Counted from the stretch's first letter, positions 16,944-26,725 are shown. The stretch is 64,000 nt of DNA from an uncultured Bacteroidales bacterium (GCA_902779845.1 CACZCZ010000002.1:124001-188000), one strand, 5' to 3'. The notes: generated by a model not told the origin, from the sequence alone. Made by a program: numbers and translations.

Positions 16944-17561
16944 TTAAAGTCCGAACACCTTGGCGAGGCCGTTATCGACACCGCCGAAGCCCATGAAGGC
17001 CATGGCCAGCAGGCCGGCCACGACGAGGGCGATGGGCATGCCCTGCATCCCCTTGGGGATATCCATCATAGCCAGCTGTTCGCGGATAGCGGCGAAGATG
17101 GTAAGGGCGAGGCCGAAGCCGAGGGCTGTGGAGACGGCGAAGACGACGCCGGTCAGCAGGTTGGGCTCAAGACCCTGGGCGTTGTAGGTGTTCTGTGCCA
17201 CGAGGATAGCGACACCGAGGATGGCGCAGTTCGTGGTGATGAGCGGCAGGAAGACGCCGAGCGCCTGATAGAGCGCGGGCGACACCTTCTTCAAGATAAT
17301 CTCCACCATCTGCACGAGGGCGGCGATGACGAGGATGAAGGCGATGGTCTGCAGGTATTCGAGATGGTAGCTCACCAGGAGGCCCTGGATGAGATAGGTG
17401 ACAATCGTGGCAATGGTAAGCACGAAAGCAACAGCAGCGGACATGCCGAGTGCGGTGTCCACTTTCTTCGACACACCGAGGAACGGGCAGATTCCGAGGA
17501 ACTGCGAGAACACGATGTTGTTGACGAAGATGGCCGAGAAAAAGATTAATAGGTATGCCAT
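16944..17561 (-). CDS. rsxA: Rnf complex subunit A
   Basis: 205 residues, six membrane segments, typical RnfA/RsxA sequence (FVNNIVFSQFLGICPFLGVSKK; TNCAILGVA). It is an inner-membrane subunit of the ferredoxin:NAD+ oxidoreductase that couples electron transfer to ion pumping. Last gene of rseC-rsxBCDGEA. It is separated from rsxE by palindromic element E3. Confidence 0.96.
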   Translation of the reverse strand: MAYLLIFFSAIFVNNIVFSQFLGICPFLGVSKKVDTALGMSAAVAFVLTIATIVTYLIQGLLVSYHLEYLQTIAFILVIAALVQMVEIILKKVSPALYQALGVFLPLITTNCAILGVAILVAQNTYNAQGLEPNLLTGVVFAVSTALGFGLALTIFAAIREQLAMMDIPKGMQGMPIALVVAGLLAMAFMGFGGVDNGLAKVFGL

Positions 17562-17568
17562 AATTGAA

Positions 17569-17728
17569 GACCCACCCCCTTGCCCCTCCCGTGAGGGAGG
17601 GGAGCGGCTGGCGCAGGGATTGTTATAAGAGGGCTTTTAGGGTCATTATTTTTAAGATTTGACAATTAATTATTTAGCGTTCACCCCGCAGGTCTCCCCT
17701 CCCTTACGGGAGGGGTTGGGGGTGGGTC
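17569..17728. repeat. Paired palindromic element E3
   Basis: Arms 17569-17603 and 17694-17728 (GACCCACCCCC..CCCCTCCCGTGAGGGAGGGG type) are inverted around a 90-bp core between rsxE and rsxA. The core shares GGCTGGCGCA and TAGGGTCATT followed by a T-run with element E6 at 56.1 kb. The left arm ends 8 bp beyond the rsxA start, in its 5' leader. Confidence 0.9.
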
Positions 17729-17729
17729 T

Positions 17730-18314
17730 TTAAATCTTCGCCGTCTTCTTGACGATGGCAATCAGATAGCCGAGGGCGATGAAGGCACCGGGGGCGAGGA
17801 CGAAGAGGAGCATGCCGTAGTTCTCCGAGTAGATGACGGTGTCGAAGAGCTTACCGGTTCCGAGGAGCTCGCGGATGCCGCCGAGGAGCGTCAGGGCGAT
17901 GGTGAAGCCAAGGCCGATGCCGATGCCATCGCAGAGGCTCTCGATGGGACCGTGCTTGGCAGCGAAAGCCTCCGCACGACCGAGGATGATGCAGTTCACG
18001 ACGATGAGGGGGATGAACAGGCCGAGGGTCTTATAGACCTCAGGGGTGAAGGCCTGCATAATCATCTGCAGCGCTGTCACCAACGAGGCTATCACCACAA
18101 TGTACGAGGGGATGCGCACCATGTCGGGAATGAGGCTCTTGATGCAAGAGATAATCAGGTTGGAGAAGATGAGCACAGCCATCGTGGCCAGGCCCATCGA
18201 CATACCGTTGATGGCGCTGGAAGTGGTTCCCAGCGTGGGGCACATACCAAGGAGAAGTACGAAGGTGGGGTTCTCCTTGAGGATGCCGTTCCATAATATT
18301 TTAAAGTATTTCAT
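17730..18314 (-). CDS. rsxE: Rnf complex subunit E
   Basis: 194-residue membrane protein, paralogous to RsxA, with NPTFVLLLGMCPTLGTTSSA and VNCIILGRAEAFA. It forms the membrane core of Rnf with RsxA and RsxD. It lies between rsxG and rsxA. The stop codon touches the arm of E3; the start is preceded by element E4. Confidence 0.96.
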   Translation of the reverse strand: MKYFKILWNGILKENPTFVLLLGMCPTLGTTSSAINGMSMGLATMAVLIFSNLIISCIKSLIPDMVRIPSYIVVIASLVTALQMIMQAFTPEVYKTLGLFIPLIVVNCIILGRAEAFAAKHGPIESLCDGIGIGLGFTIALTLLGGIRELLGTGKLFDTVIYSENYGMLLFVLAPGAFIALGYLIAIVKKTAKI

Positions 18315-18325
18315 AAGAAAAATCG

Positions 18326-18474
18326 GACTCTCCCCCCGCCCTCCCTATAAGGGAGGGAGCAAAATGTTTTGCTATTGAGCAGGAATGAGTCATATTTTAA
18401 ATGATTATTTGCAACAATTACAAGTCTTGAACGGTGACCGCTCCCTCCCTCATAGGGAGGGCGGGGGGAGAGTC
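18326..18474. repeat. Paired palindromic element E4
   Basis: Two 35-bp arms (18326-18360 and 18440-18474) are inverted copies with 34 of 35 positions matching, around a 79-bp core between rsxG and rsxE. Each arm is itself a palindrome (CCCTCCCTATGAGGGAGGG type). The rsxG stop codon lies exactly in the loop of the right arm. Confidence 0.92.
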
Positions 18475-19067
18475 TGCTGCTTGCTGGCACCACTCTCTGC
18501 GTCTGTCGCACTTGCACCAGCATAGGCGTGGAAGGCTACGTTGACGGCACGGAGGAAGGCACGGGAGGTGATGGTGGAAGCGGTGATGGCGTCCACGTCG
18601 CCACCGTCCTTGCTGACGGTCAGCTCCTTCTCACCGGGGTTCTTGCCGATGATGTCGCCCTTCTCACCTTTCTGGAACCAGAAGCCGGCCTTGGCGCCGA
18701 GGCCCGGGGTCTCAGCATGTTCGAGGACGGTGTAGCCCTTGATGGCTCCAACCTCGTCGAAGCCGACAAGAACTTTCAGTTTGCCACCGAAGCCGTTGGG
18801 GTCGATGGCCTGCACAGCCACGCCTTTATCGGTGGCGTAGAGGATGACGGGGTTGCCGTTGGCGTCCTCGGCTTCGGTGGTTGATTCCACCTTGGCATCG
18901 GAAACGCCCAGCACCGAGTTGATACCCTCGGCCAGCACACGGGCCTTGTTCTCTTCAATGGGGCCTGCCGTTACTCCATTCACGTAGGCCAGAGCACCTG
19001 CGGCGATGACCGAGATGAGGGTCAGCACACAGAGCATATTGGGAAGTGTAGATGGTAACTTTTTCAT
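18450..19067 (-). CDS. rsxG: Rnf complex subunit G (covalent FMN protein)
   Basis: 205 residues with one N-terminal membrane anchor and an extracytoplasmic FMN-binding domain. The flavinylation motif appears as DAITASTITSRAF, where the second threonine of ASTIT would carry FMN. The last eight residues QTLPPPSL come from the arm of element E4, so the native C-terminus has been replaced or extended. The start overlaps rsxD by 4 bp. Confidence 0.94.
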   Translation of the reverse strand: MKKLPSTLPNMLCVLTLISVIAAGALAYVNGVTAGPIEENKARVLAEGINSVLGVSDAKVESTTEAEDANGNPVILYATDKGVAVQAIDPNGFGGKLKVLVGFDEVGAIKGYTVLEHAETPGLGAKAGFWFQKGEKGDIIGKNPGEKELTVSKDGGDVDAITASTITSRAFLRAVNVAFHAYAGASATDAESGASKQQTLPPPSL

Positions 19068-20041
19068 TTCTTGACCTCCCCGAAGCGTTTAGGTTTGACA
19101 TATGTGTTGATAAGCGGTGTGAAGCCGTTCATGATGAGGATGGCGAAGCTCATGCCCTCGGGATAGCTGCCGAAGTCGCGGATGAGCACCGTCAGCACAC
19201 CGATGGCGACGCCGTAGATGAGCTGCCCCTTGGCGGTCATGGGCGAGGTGACATAGTCCGTAGCCATGAAGCAGGCACCGAGCATCAGACCGCCAGAGAG
19301 GATGACCTGTGTAGGATCAGCATAGCTGGGATCGATGAGATGGAAGAGGCCAGCGAGCAACCACACGGTAGCGAGAATAGAGACGGGGATGTGCCAGGTG
19401 ATAATCCTGCGGCAGAGCATGAAGATGCAGCCGATGAGCAGGCACAGGGCGCTGACCTCACCCAAGGAACCGCCCGTCTGGCCGATAAGCATGTCCAAAG
19501 ACGAGGGCAGCTGGTTCAGGATGCTGGCGTCGCCGCTCTTGATGGCTTCCTTCATGAGGAAGAGGGGCGTGGCGCCTGTCTCCACATCCACATAGCCCAT
19601 CTGACCACTGACGGGCCAGGTGGTCATCTGCACGGGGAAGGAGATGAGCAGGAACACACGACCCACAAGGGCGGGGTTGAAAGGATTGGTGCCCAGACCG
19701 CCAAACGTCATCTTGCCGACGCCGATGGCCACGAGCGCACCGATAAGGATAATCCAGATGGGAAGGTTGGAGGGCAGGTTGAAGCCCAGCAACAGACCTG
19801 TCAGGATGGCGGAGCCGTCGCAGATAGTCAGCTGCTTGCGACCAAGGATAAAGCGTGTGATGGCCCACTCGAAGCACACGCAGGCTGCCACAGACGTCGC
19901 CAGGACGATGGCAGACCCCAGTCCGAAGAAATAGAGCGAGGCCACGAGTGCAGGAATCAGCGCGATGCACACGCCGTACATGTTCTTCTGCACCGAGTCG
20001 CCGCCGTGGACGTGGGGTGATAAAGATATAACTGGTTTCAT
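19064..20041 (-). CDS. rsxD: Rnf complex subunit D (covalent FMN protein)
   Basis: 325-residue NqrB/RnfD membrane protein. The flavinylation motif ETGATPL is seen near residue 178. Other typical stretches are SPHVHGGDSVQKNMYGV and GTNPFNPALVGRVFLL. It carries FMN within the membrane domain of Rnf. It is 24 bp after rsxC and overlaps rsxG. Confidence 0.96.
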   Translation of the reverse strand: MKPVISLSPHVHGGDSVQKNMYGVCIALIPALVASLYFFGLGSAIVLATSVAACVCFEWAITRFILGRKQLTICDGSAILTGLLLGFNLPSNLPIWIILIGALVAIGVGKMTFGGLGTNPFNPALVGRVFLLISFPVQMTTWPVSGQMGYVDVETGATPLFLMKEAIKSGDASILNQLPSSLDMLIGQTGGSLGEVSALCLLIGCIFMLCRRIITWHIPVSILATVWLLAGLFHLIDPSYADPTQVILSGGLMLGACFMATDYVTSPMTAKGQLIYGVAIGVLTVLIRDFGSYPEGMSFAILIMNGFTPLINTYVKPKRFGEVKK

Positions 20042-20065
20042 TTTTCTCTTTTCTCTTATTCTCTT

Positions 20066-21436
20066 TTATTTCTTTGTTATTGATTCCATGTGCCTTGCCT
20101 TGATGATGCCCATGACGGTCTGCTTGGCAACGCGGATGTTGTCGAGGAGCGGACGGTTGGAGGGGCAGGTGAAGGCGCAGGAGCCACATTCGATGCAGGA
20201 GGTGACGTCGTTCTTCTCGCAGCCGTCCCAGTTCTTCAGACGGGTGTAGGAAGCGAGGAGGTAAGGCTCCAGACCCATCGGGCAGGCGCTGACGCACTTG
20301 GCGCAACGGATGCAGGGGCTGACCTCGCCGCGACGGCTCTCCTTCTCGGTCATCAGCAGCAGACCGCTGGAGCCCTTGGTGACAGGCACTTCGAGCGACA
20401 TCAGCGCACGTCCCATCATGGGGCCGCCGCCGATAATCTTACCCGTGTCCTCGGGCAGACCGCCTGCCTCGTCGATGAGCTGCTGCATGGGTGTGCCGAT
20501 GCGGGCCAGGAAGTTCGAGGGATTCTTCACGCTCTTACCTGTGACGGTGATAATGCGTTCGATGAGCGGCTTATTCTTGGTCACAGCCTCGTAGATGGCA
20601 TAGACCGTGCCGACGTTCTGCACGATGGCGCCCACGTTAATAGGCAAGGCAGGAGGTGCAGGCACCTGACGACCGATGACAGCGTCAATGAGCTGTTTCT
20701 CGCCGCCCTGCGGGTACTTCACTTTCAGGGGAACGACCTCGATGCCAGGGTACTGAGCGGCTTTCTCTTTCAAGAGGTCGGTGAGGAGCTTGATGGCATC
20801 GGGCTTGTTCATCTCGATGCCGATGTAAGCCTTCGGGCAGTTCACAGCGTGCTTGATGAGCTGTATGCCCACGAGGATCTGTTCAGGTTTCTCGAGCATC
20901 AGGCGATGGTCGGCAGTGAGGTAAGGCTCGCACTCCACAGCATTCACGATGATGGCCTCGGCCTTCGTTCCGGGAGGGGGCATCAGCTTCACGCCCGTGG
21001 GGAAGGTGGCACCACCCATACCTACGATGCCGGCGGCTTTGATGCGGTTGACGACTTCCTCGGCGGTGATGTTGCCGAGGTCCTTCATGGTCACGAGTTT
21101 GTCAGAGCGGTCGATGCTCTCTTCCCATTCGTCGCCTTCGACATCCACGACGACGGCCATACGGCGTGTGCCGCTCGAATCGAGCACGGCATCGACCTTG
21201 TTGACCTTACCGCTGACGCTGGAGAAGACGGGGACGCTGAGGCCCTTGCCGGCCTCACCCAGTAGCGTGCCGACCTTCACCTCGTCGCCCTTCTTGACAA
21301 CGGGTACGGCAGGAGCGCCGATATGCTGGAACATCGAGAAGACAGCTTGCTTGGGGATGGCTGCAACGCGGATAGGCGAGGCAGCTGAGAGCTTATTCTC
21401 TGCGGGATGAACACCGCCAATATTAAATGTCTTCAT
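20066..21436 (-). CDS. rsxC: Rnf complex subunit C
   Basis: 456-residue soluble subunit that binds NADH, FMN and two [4Fe-4S] clusters. Seen are GGVHPAENK at the N-terminus, GMGGATFPTGVKL, and two cluster motifs CIRCAKCVSACP and CIECGSCAFTCP. The length is at the short end of the family, without the long Ala/Lys-rich tail of proteobacterial RsxC. It overlaps rsxB by 4 bp. Confidence 0.96.
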   Translation of the reverse strand: MKTFNIGGVHPAENKLSAASPIRVAAIPKQAVFSMFQHIGAPAVPVVKKGDEVKVGTLLGEAGKGLSVPVFSSVSGKVNKVDAVLDSSGTRRMAVVVDVEGDEWEESIDRSDKLVTMKDLGNITAEEVVNRIKAAGIVGMGGATFPTGVKLMPPPGTKAEAIIVNAVECEPYLTADHRLMLEKPEQILVGIQLIKHAVNCPKAYIGIEMNKPDAIKLLTDLLKEKAAQYPGIEVVPLKVKYPQGGEKQLIDAVIGRQVPAPPALPINVGAIVQNVGTVYAIYEAVTKNKPLIERIITVTGKSVKNPSNFLARIGTPMQQLIDEAGGLPEDTGKIIGGGPMMGRALMSLEVPVTKGSSGLLLMTEKESRRGEVSPCIRCAKCVSACPMGLEPYLLASYTRLKNWDGCEKNDVTSCIECGSCAFTCPSNRPLLDNIRVAKQTVMGIIKARHMESITKK

Positions 21437-22458
21437 GCTTTTTCTACTTCTTTAGCGGGTTCAACATTCCCCGTCGGAGAGACGGGCACAGTAGTTTCCT
21501 TTGCTGCGGGCTTCTCTGCTGCAGGTGCAGCAGGCTTCTCTGTAACAGGAGTGGCGGGCTTCTCTGCTGCGGGTGCAGCAGGCTTGACTGCAGCAGGTTT
21601 CTCTTCTGCAGGGGCCTCAGCCTTCGGCTTCCTCGGTGGGAAGTTGAAGGCGTGGATAGCGTTCTGCGGACATTCATCTTCGCACTTGCGGCAGAGCTTG
21701 CACTTCTCTGCATCGATGTAAGCGAGGTTAGCGTCCACGGTGATGGCCTCGAACTTGCAGACTTTCACGCACTTCTGGCAAGCGATACAACCTACGCTGC
21801 AAGCCTTGCGCGTCTGTGCGCCCTTGTCCTTGTTGTTGCAGAGCACCACGACGCGACGGTTCTTCAGGCCCTTCAGGCGAATCTCGATGACGCCGCGCGG
21901 ACAAGCCTTGGAGCAAGCACCGCAAGCGGTACACTTCTCTTCATCGACTTCGGGCAGACCCGTCTCGGGATTCATGCGGATAGCGTCGAACTGGCAGGCA
22001 GCTACGCAGTCGCCACAGCCCAGACAGCCATAGGCACACGCGGTCTCGCCGGAGCCCAGCATCTGCTGCACATTACAACTCTGAGCGCCGTCGAACTCCG
22101 CGATACGCGGACGGCTCTCACACGTGCCGTTGCAACGCACGACAGCCACCTTGGGCGCAGCAGCCTCAGCCTTCATGCCAAGGATGTCTGCCACCTGCTC
22201 CATCACGGGCTGACCGCCCACGGGGCAGAGCAGTCCTTCGAGCGAACCTTTGTCGGCCGCCTTCACACAAGCGCCGGCAAAACCGCCACAGCCCGGAAAA
22301 CCGCAACCGCCGCAGTTGGCACCAGGCAACACTTCCTGCACCTGGCCGATGCGCTCGTCTTCATGCACAGCGAATTTCTTGCCGGCAAGGAACAGGATGA
22401 GCGCTGCCACCAGTCCGATGCTGCCAAGAACAATCACTGCAATCAGGATTACATTCAT
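21433..22458 (-). CDS. rsxB: Rnf complex subunit B (polyferredoxin)
   Basis: Electron-entry subunit of Rnf. Start at 22458 (MNVILIAVIVLGSIGL) gives 341 residues with an N-terminal membrane anchor. The Fe-S domain GANCGGCGFPGCGGFA and several ferredoxin motifs (CLGCGDCVAACQ, CTACGACSKACP, CIACQKCVKVCK, CKLCRKCEDECP) follow. The last ~65 residues are a low-complexity tail with repeated AAEKPA units, longer than in most RnfB proteins. Promoter and rseC lie upstream. Confidence 0.95.
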   Translation of the reverse strand: MNVILIAVIVLGSIGLVAALILFLAGKKFAVHEDERIGQVQEVLPGANCGGCGFPGCGGFAGACVKAADKGSLEGLLCPVGGQPVMEQVADILGMKAEAAAPKVAVVRCNGTCESRPRIAEFDGAQSCNVQQMLGSGETACAYGCLGCGDCVAACQFDAIRMNPETGLPEVDEEKCTACGACSKACPRGVIEIRLKGLKNRRVVVLCNNKDKGAQTRKACSVGCIACQKCVKVCKFEAITVDANLAYIDAEKCKLCRKCEDECPQNAIHAFNFPPRKPKAEAPAEEKPAAVKPAAPAAEKPATPVTEKPAAPAAEKPAAKETTVPVSPTGNVEPAKEVEKA

Positions 22459-22474
22459 AATTTTAGTTTGATGT

Positions 22475-22969
22475 TTATAATTTTTGAGATGATAATAACT
22501 TGCTAGAGTCATCAGGCCAACAGGACTCATGAGAATCATTAGATCCACCGGTCTTGTGGGCTATCTTGAAAGAAAAACTTTGCTGAAGCTTTCCCCTGAA
22601 GAAGAGGAATACGACGAGATAATACAGAGCAACCACAGACAGCGCTAACAGAGCACTGTACGTATCGCTTCCCGTTAGTGCCTTTGCAATAAACAGAGTC
22701 GGCAACAGCGCAAATAAGGGAAGTCCATAAGCTATTAACGCGGCACGTCGCCCGTCGGACAACCGCCCTTCGAGCAACACATTCTCCCCCACCCTATACG
22801 ATGAAGCCTGGGACGTGAAGACTTCCACGTCCTTCTCTTTGGCCTCGGCACTATTGCACATTTTCTTTGCTGCACAGCCCTCACACGCCGACGACTGTAG
22901 AATAGTCACGCGAACGCGCTCACTGTCAATTGATTTGACAACAGCATCATGGGATATTGTTTGAATCAT
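22475..22969 (-). CDS. rseC: RseC/MucC-family protein
   Basis: 164 residues with cysteines in SSACEGCAAKKMCN near the N-terminus and two membrane segments (about 83-130). The SoxR-reducing-system/RseC family is commonly the first gene of Rnf operons in Bacteroidota. Its exact role is unclear; a redox or assembly function for Rnf is likely. The rsxB start is 17 nt downstream. Confidence 0.88.
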   Translation of the reverse strand: MIQTISHDAVVKSIDSERVRVTILQSSACEGCAAKKMCNSAEAKEKDVEVFTSQASSYRVGENVLLEGRLSDGRRAALIAYGLPLFALLPTLFIAKALTGSDTYSALLALSVVALYYLVVFLFFRGKLQQSFSFKIAHKTGGSNDSHESCWPDDSSKLLSSQKL

Positions 22970-23007
22970 TCCGGTCTTTTTGCAAGGTCAGCTTAGCATA
23001 TTTGCCA

Positions 23008-23015
23008 CAAAGGTA
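23008..23015 (-). promoter_or_regulatory. -7 box of the rseC-rsx operon
   Basis: On the minus strand the sequence reads TACCTTTG, a full match to TAnnTTTG, 39 nt before the rseC start. No clear -33 TTG is seen. Confidence 0.6.
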
Positions 23016-23080
23016 ACACTATTAGATGATGTACCCGCGCGCGAAGTTGAGAAAAGACCGACTTTTTAAAATATTTAACA

Positions 23081-24256
23081 CTATGCGGAGAGAATACGAC
23101 GGAGCGCTTCAGCAAGGCGTGAGCGCTGGGTGGCAAGATTCACGCGGAGGAAGCCACCCTGACCGTACATTTCTCCGCCATTGATCCACACCTTCCGCTT
23201 TAGGCGAAGCTCCGTCGCAAGGCGCTCACTACTGCCGTCATAAGGTGGCTGACTCGCCCATGAGCTGACATCTACCCAAGCTAGATAAGTCCCTTCGAGA
23301 TGCGCAATGGGAAGCTCCGGACGTGCAGCCTTCATGGTTTCGCGGAAGAAACAGTAGTTCGCGTAGATATACGCTACAAGTTGGTCAAGCCATTCTTCGC
23401 CTTCAGGCGTATAGGCAGCTTGAAGCGCTACGAAACTGAAGCAGTTGATGTCGCAGACCTCATTGTCATTGATGGCCCTGTCAATACGCGTGCGAAAGTC
23501 CTTGTCAGAAGCAACTATATATGCCGTCTGCAAGCCTGCAATGTTAAAGGCTTTGTTCGGTGCATTGGCAATGACCCATGAACAATCAGCCTTCTCGGCA
23601 ATCGGTGCAAAAGGCTGATAGCGACGGCCCAGTTCAGGATCTACGAACTCACAGTGAATCTCATCGGAAAGGACAATGACATCATGGCGGCAGCATAGCT
23701 GAGCGAGCGTTTCCAACTCCTCGAATGTCCATACACGTCCCGTAGGATTATGGGGGTTGCACAAAAGGAGAAGACGCGGCTTTTCACGAATAATCGTCTG
23801 CTCAAGCGCTTCAAAATCAATCGTATAATATTCATCCATTGAAGCCCACGTTAAAGGAAACTCCACCAGCCGACAGCCGTTGTTGCGGACGCTGGAAAAG
23901 AAACAGTTATAGGCAGGTGTAAAGAAAAGCACGCCATCTCCTGGCCTACAGAGTCCTTTGATAATGGCAGAGATGGCGGGCACAACTCCACTTGTGTAGA
24001 GCATCCATTCGCGGCGTGGTGTCCAGCCGTGACGATGGCTATTCCACCAGATGATGGCATCATAGAAGCTCTCTGGAACAAGGTTGTAACCATAAACGCC
24101 ATGCTGCGCACGCTGGAGAATGGCCTCCTGCACACAGGGGGCTGTCTCGAAATCCATATCGGCAACCCACAGGGGCAGCACACCTTCTTCGGCCTCGTCC
24201 CATTTCACACAATTGGTGCCGCGGCGCTCTATTTCTTTGTTGAAATCGTAGATCAT
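23081..24256 (-). CDS. MalY/PatB-family PLP-dependent C-S lyase or aminotransferase
   Basis: 391-residue fold-type I PLP enzyme. The PLP lysine lies in NAPNKAFNIAGLQTAY. Other motifs are LLLCNPHNPTGRVW and LSDEIHCEFV. MalY/PatB enzymes split cystathionine-like C-S bonds. The N-terminus (YDFNKEIERRGTNCVKWD) is typical. It is the last gene of a three-gene unit with MATE and DUF3737. Confidence 0.9.
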   Translation of the reverse strand: MIYDFNKEIERRGTNCVKWDEAEEGVLPLWVADMDFETAPCVQEAILQRAQHGVYGYNLVPESFYDAIIWWNSHRHGWTPRREWMLYTSGVVPAISAIIKGLCRPGDGVLFFTPAYNCFFSSVRNNGCRLVEFPLTWASMDEYYTIDFEALEQTIIREKPRLLLLCNPHNPTGRVWTFEELETLAQLCCRHDVIVLSDEIHCEFVDPELGRRYQPFAPIAEKADCSWVIANAPNKAFNIAGLQTAYIVASDKDFRTRIDRAINDNEVCDINCFSFVALQAAYTPEGEEWLDQLVAYIYANYCFFRETMKAARPELPIAHLEGTYLAWVDVSSWASQPPYDGSSERLATELRLKRKVWINGGEMYGQGGFLRVNLATQRSRLAEALRRILSA

Positions 24257-24296
24257 GAAGTGATTGTGCCGCTACAGCGGCATCCTTAATGGCGTA

Positions 24297-25238
24297 TTAG
24301 GAGCGAGTGGTGATTTGGCAATTAGCAGGTTGCTTGACATTCTCGTCGATGGTGACAGAACCGATGCTGTCGGCCACGATGCTTCCGCTAATGGGATTCT
24401 TGATATTAGTGATGCCTCCACGAATTTCAGCATGGATATCCGTGCAATCCTCAAAGGCACGGTCGCTGGCGGCATCGAAGGTGCAGTCCTCCAACGTGAC
24501 GCCATCAATGTAGCAAAGTGGCTGTTCGCCAGCGATATGACAACGCACAAGGCGCAGGTTCTTGGAATGCCATCCCAGATACTCGCCATCGAGCAACGAG
24601 TCATAGATGGTCACATTCTCCGTTTCCCAGAAGGCATCTTTCGTGACAATCTTCGCGTTGCGGACAACGGCATTGCGGACATACTGGAAGACATACTTGG
24701 AATCACTCTCAAGGCCATCAACATCCACATTCTCACAGAACATGAATGGATAGGTGCCGTCATGCAATTTCACATTGCGGACCTTCAAGTCGCTGACACG
24801 CCAGAAAGTCTCGTCGGCATCTGTGATGTTCACGTTCTCCAGCGTCAGCCCCCGCATCTCACGGAAGAATTTCGGCCCATCGATGATGCAGTCGCGCATC
24901 ACCATATCATTACTGTACCAAATAGCCGAACGCGAGCCCACCTCAAAGTAACAGTTGGTGATGAGCGAACCATCAACGTGCCACCATGGGTATTTCCCGA
25001 TGAAGCGGCAGCGGTCTGCCTCGATGCGTTGGCAGCATTTGATGCCGCTCTCACCCTCCGTGATGGTTACGTTTTCAAGTCGTGTATCATGGATGGCAAA
25101 CAAGGGGCGTTCACCACCAAACGATTGGTCTTTAATAAGCGTACATTCTCCTTTACTTACAGGATGTGTAGTCGATTCTTTTAACAGTTGCTTTTCTTCC
25201 ATAAGAATAACAGGATATAATAGTTTATTATCATTCAT
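24297..25238 (-). CDS. DUF3737 right-handed beta-helix protein
   Basis: 313 residues of regularly spaced short beta strands (DTRLENVTI, ADRCRFIG, NCYFEVGS, DCIIDGP), as in parallel beta-helices. It matches my recollection of DUF3737, a family often encoded next to MalY/PatB genes. No signal peptide. The function is unknown. It overlaps the MATE gene by 8 bp and ends 40 bp before the MalY gene. Confidence 0.82.
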   Translation of the reverse strand: MNDNKLLYPVILMEEKQLLKESTTHPVSKGECTLIKDQSFGGERPLFAIHDTRLENVTITEGESGIKCCQRIEADRCRFIGKYPWWHVDGSLITNCYFEVGSRSAIWYSNDMVMRDCIIDGPKFFREMRGLTLENVNITDADETFWRVSDLKVRNVKLHDGTYPFMFCENVDVDGLESDSKYVFQYVRNAVVRNAKIVTKDAFWETENVTIYDSLLDGEYLGWHSKNLRLVRCHIAGEQPLCYIDGVTLEDCTFDAASDRAFEDCTDIHAEIRGGITNIKNPISGSIVADSIGSVTIDENVKQPANCQITTRS

Positions 25239-26709
25239 TTATCGCCCTCTGCGAGACAGTTTCTTGGGAGAGAGACTGAGTTTTTATCTTCATCCAGTTC
25301 TCCCATTTCAGCCTTACCAGGAAAATTACGCCACGGAACGTGAGCTCAATGGCCATTCCCATCCAAACGCCGTGCAACCCGTATTTGGGCGCCAACAGGG
25401 CAGCCAGTGTGACACGCACGAACCACATGGAGAAGAGGTTCATGAATGCAGGTCTCTTTGTGTCGCCGACACCGATGAAACAGCTCATGGCCACGATGCT
25501 GGCCGCAAAGCCGGGCTCTGCCCATGCCTCTATGCGCAAGCATTCTACGCCCAACTGGCGCACCATCTCGTCTGGTGTCAAGGAAGCCATCATCAGCGGT
25601 GCCGCAATGTACATAATCAATCCCATCAGCGTCATCACACCCATCCCCAACAGCGTGGTCATCCACGCGAAACGTTCGGTGAGACGGTAACGCTTGGCAC
25701 CATAGCTCTGCCCCACCAACGTCGTGGCCGCCTCGCCAATGCCATAGCCCGGCATGTAGCATAAGCTTTCTGCTGTGATTCCCAGCGTGTTGGCAGCAAT
25801 AGCAATAGCACCGAGTGGAGCCACGATAATCGTAGTAACAATCTGTGCGGCATTCATCAAAGCACGCTGAAGGAAGACGGGGCCTGCAATATCGACAGCT
25901 TTACGTAGAATGGCGCGCTCTGGCATATAAGAGCCGGGGGAACCCTTCAGCCGCAACTCAGGACAGCGTGTGGAGGCATACCAAAACAAATAGCTTGCAC
26001 AGAGCACCTCTGCCGTCAACGTGCCAAGTGCAGCACCAGCCACGCCCAAGCCAGCGCCAGGGATGGACAAGTAAACATTGAAAGAGAGGAATGTGAAAAA
26101 CACAGAGCGGGACGGCAGTATCAGGAAGAAGTTGAAGACTACGTCCAACACGCACATCACCACATTGGTCACCGATGGAACTTTGATGTTTCCCGCGCAG
26201 CGAAGCATGGAACTCGACAGCATATTAATCATCGCCATCGGAGTGCCCAAAATAAAAATGAAGAAGTAGATTGAGGCATCGACAGCAATATCCTCGCCGC
26301 CACCTAACCATAACGGCAATGAGCCGGAGATGAGCACTCCCACCGTCATCGTGATAGCTGACACCACGATAGCCGCCAACAGGCTCTGCCGAAAGACATC
26401 GCGGGCGCGGGACAGGTTATTGGCGCCCACGAGATGAGCCACCTGCACCGAGAACCCTGTAGCCACACATGAGATGATGCTCCAGAACAGCCACGTCGTC
26501 GTGGCAATGATGCCAATGCTGGCCGAAGCCTGTGCACCCAACGAGCCCACCATCGCATCGTCGATATAAAACATGAGGATGGTGGAGAGCTGTGCCACGA
26601 TGGCAGGAAACGACAACAACAGAGTCAGCCGCAGCTGTTCAGCTGTAGATAACTTCCCGTGATCGCGAATGCGTAAAAGCAGTTCGTCTTTCTTGCTAAG
26701 CGTGCTCAT
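25231..26709 (-). CDS. MATE-family efflux transporter
   Basis: 492 residues with 12 hydrophobic segments and MATE features in both halves (FYIDDAMVGSLGAQASASIGI; GYGIGEAATTLVGQSYGAKR). The family exports drugs or metabolites using Na+ or H+. It is first of a unit with DUF3737 and MalY. Confidence 0.92.
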   Translation of the reverse strand: MSTLSKKDELLLRIRDHGKLSTAEQLRLTLLLSFPAIVAQLSTILMFYIDDAMVGSLGAQASASIGIIATTTWLFWSIISCVATGFSVQVAHLVGANNLSRARDVFRQSLLAAIVVSAITMTVGVLISGSLPLWLGGGEDIAVDASIYFFIFILGTPMAMINMLSSSMLRCAGNIKVPSVTNVVMCVLDVVFNFFLILPSRSVFFTFLSFNVYLSIPGAGLGVAGAALGTLTAEVLCASYLFWYASTRCPELRLKGSPGSYMPERAILRKAVDIAGPVFLQRALMNAAQIVTTIIVAPLGAIAIAANTLGITAESLCYMPGYGIGEAATTLVGQSYGAKRYRLTERFAWMTTLLGMGVMTLMGLIMYIAAPLMMASLTPDEMVRQLGVECLRIEAWAEPGFAASIVAMSCFIGVGDTKRPAFMNLFSMWFVRVTLAALLAPKYGLHGVWMGMAIELTFRGVIFLVRLKWENWMKIKTQSLSQETVSQRAINE

Positions 26710-26725
26710 TGCCTGATTTACGGCG

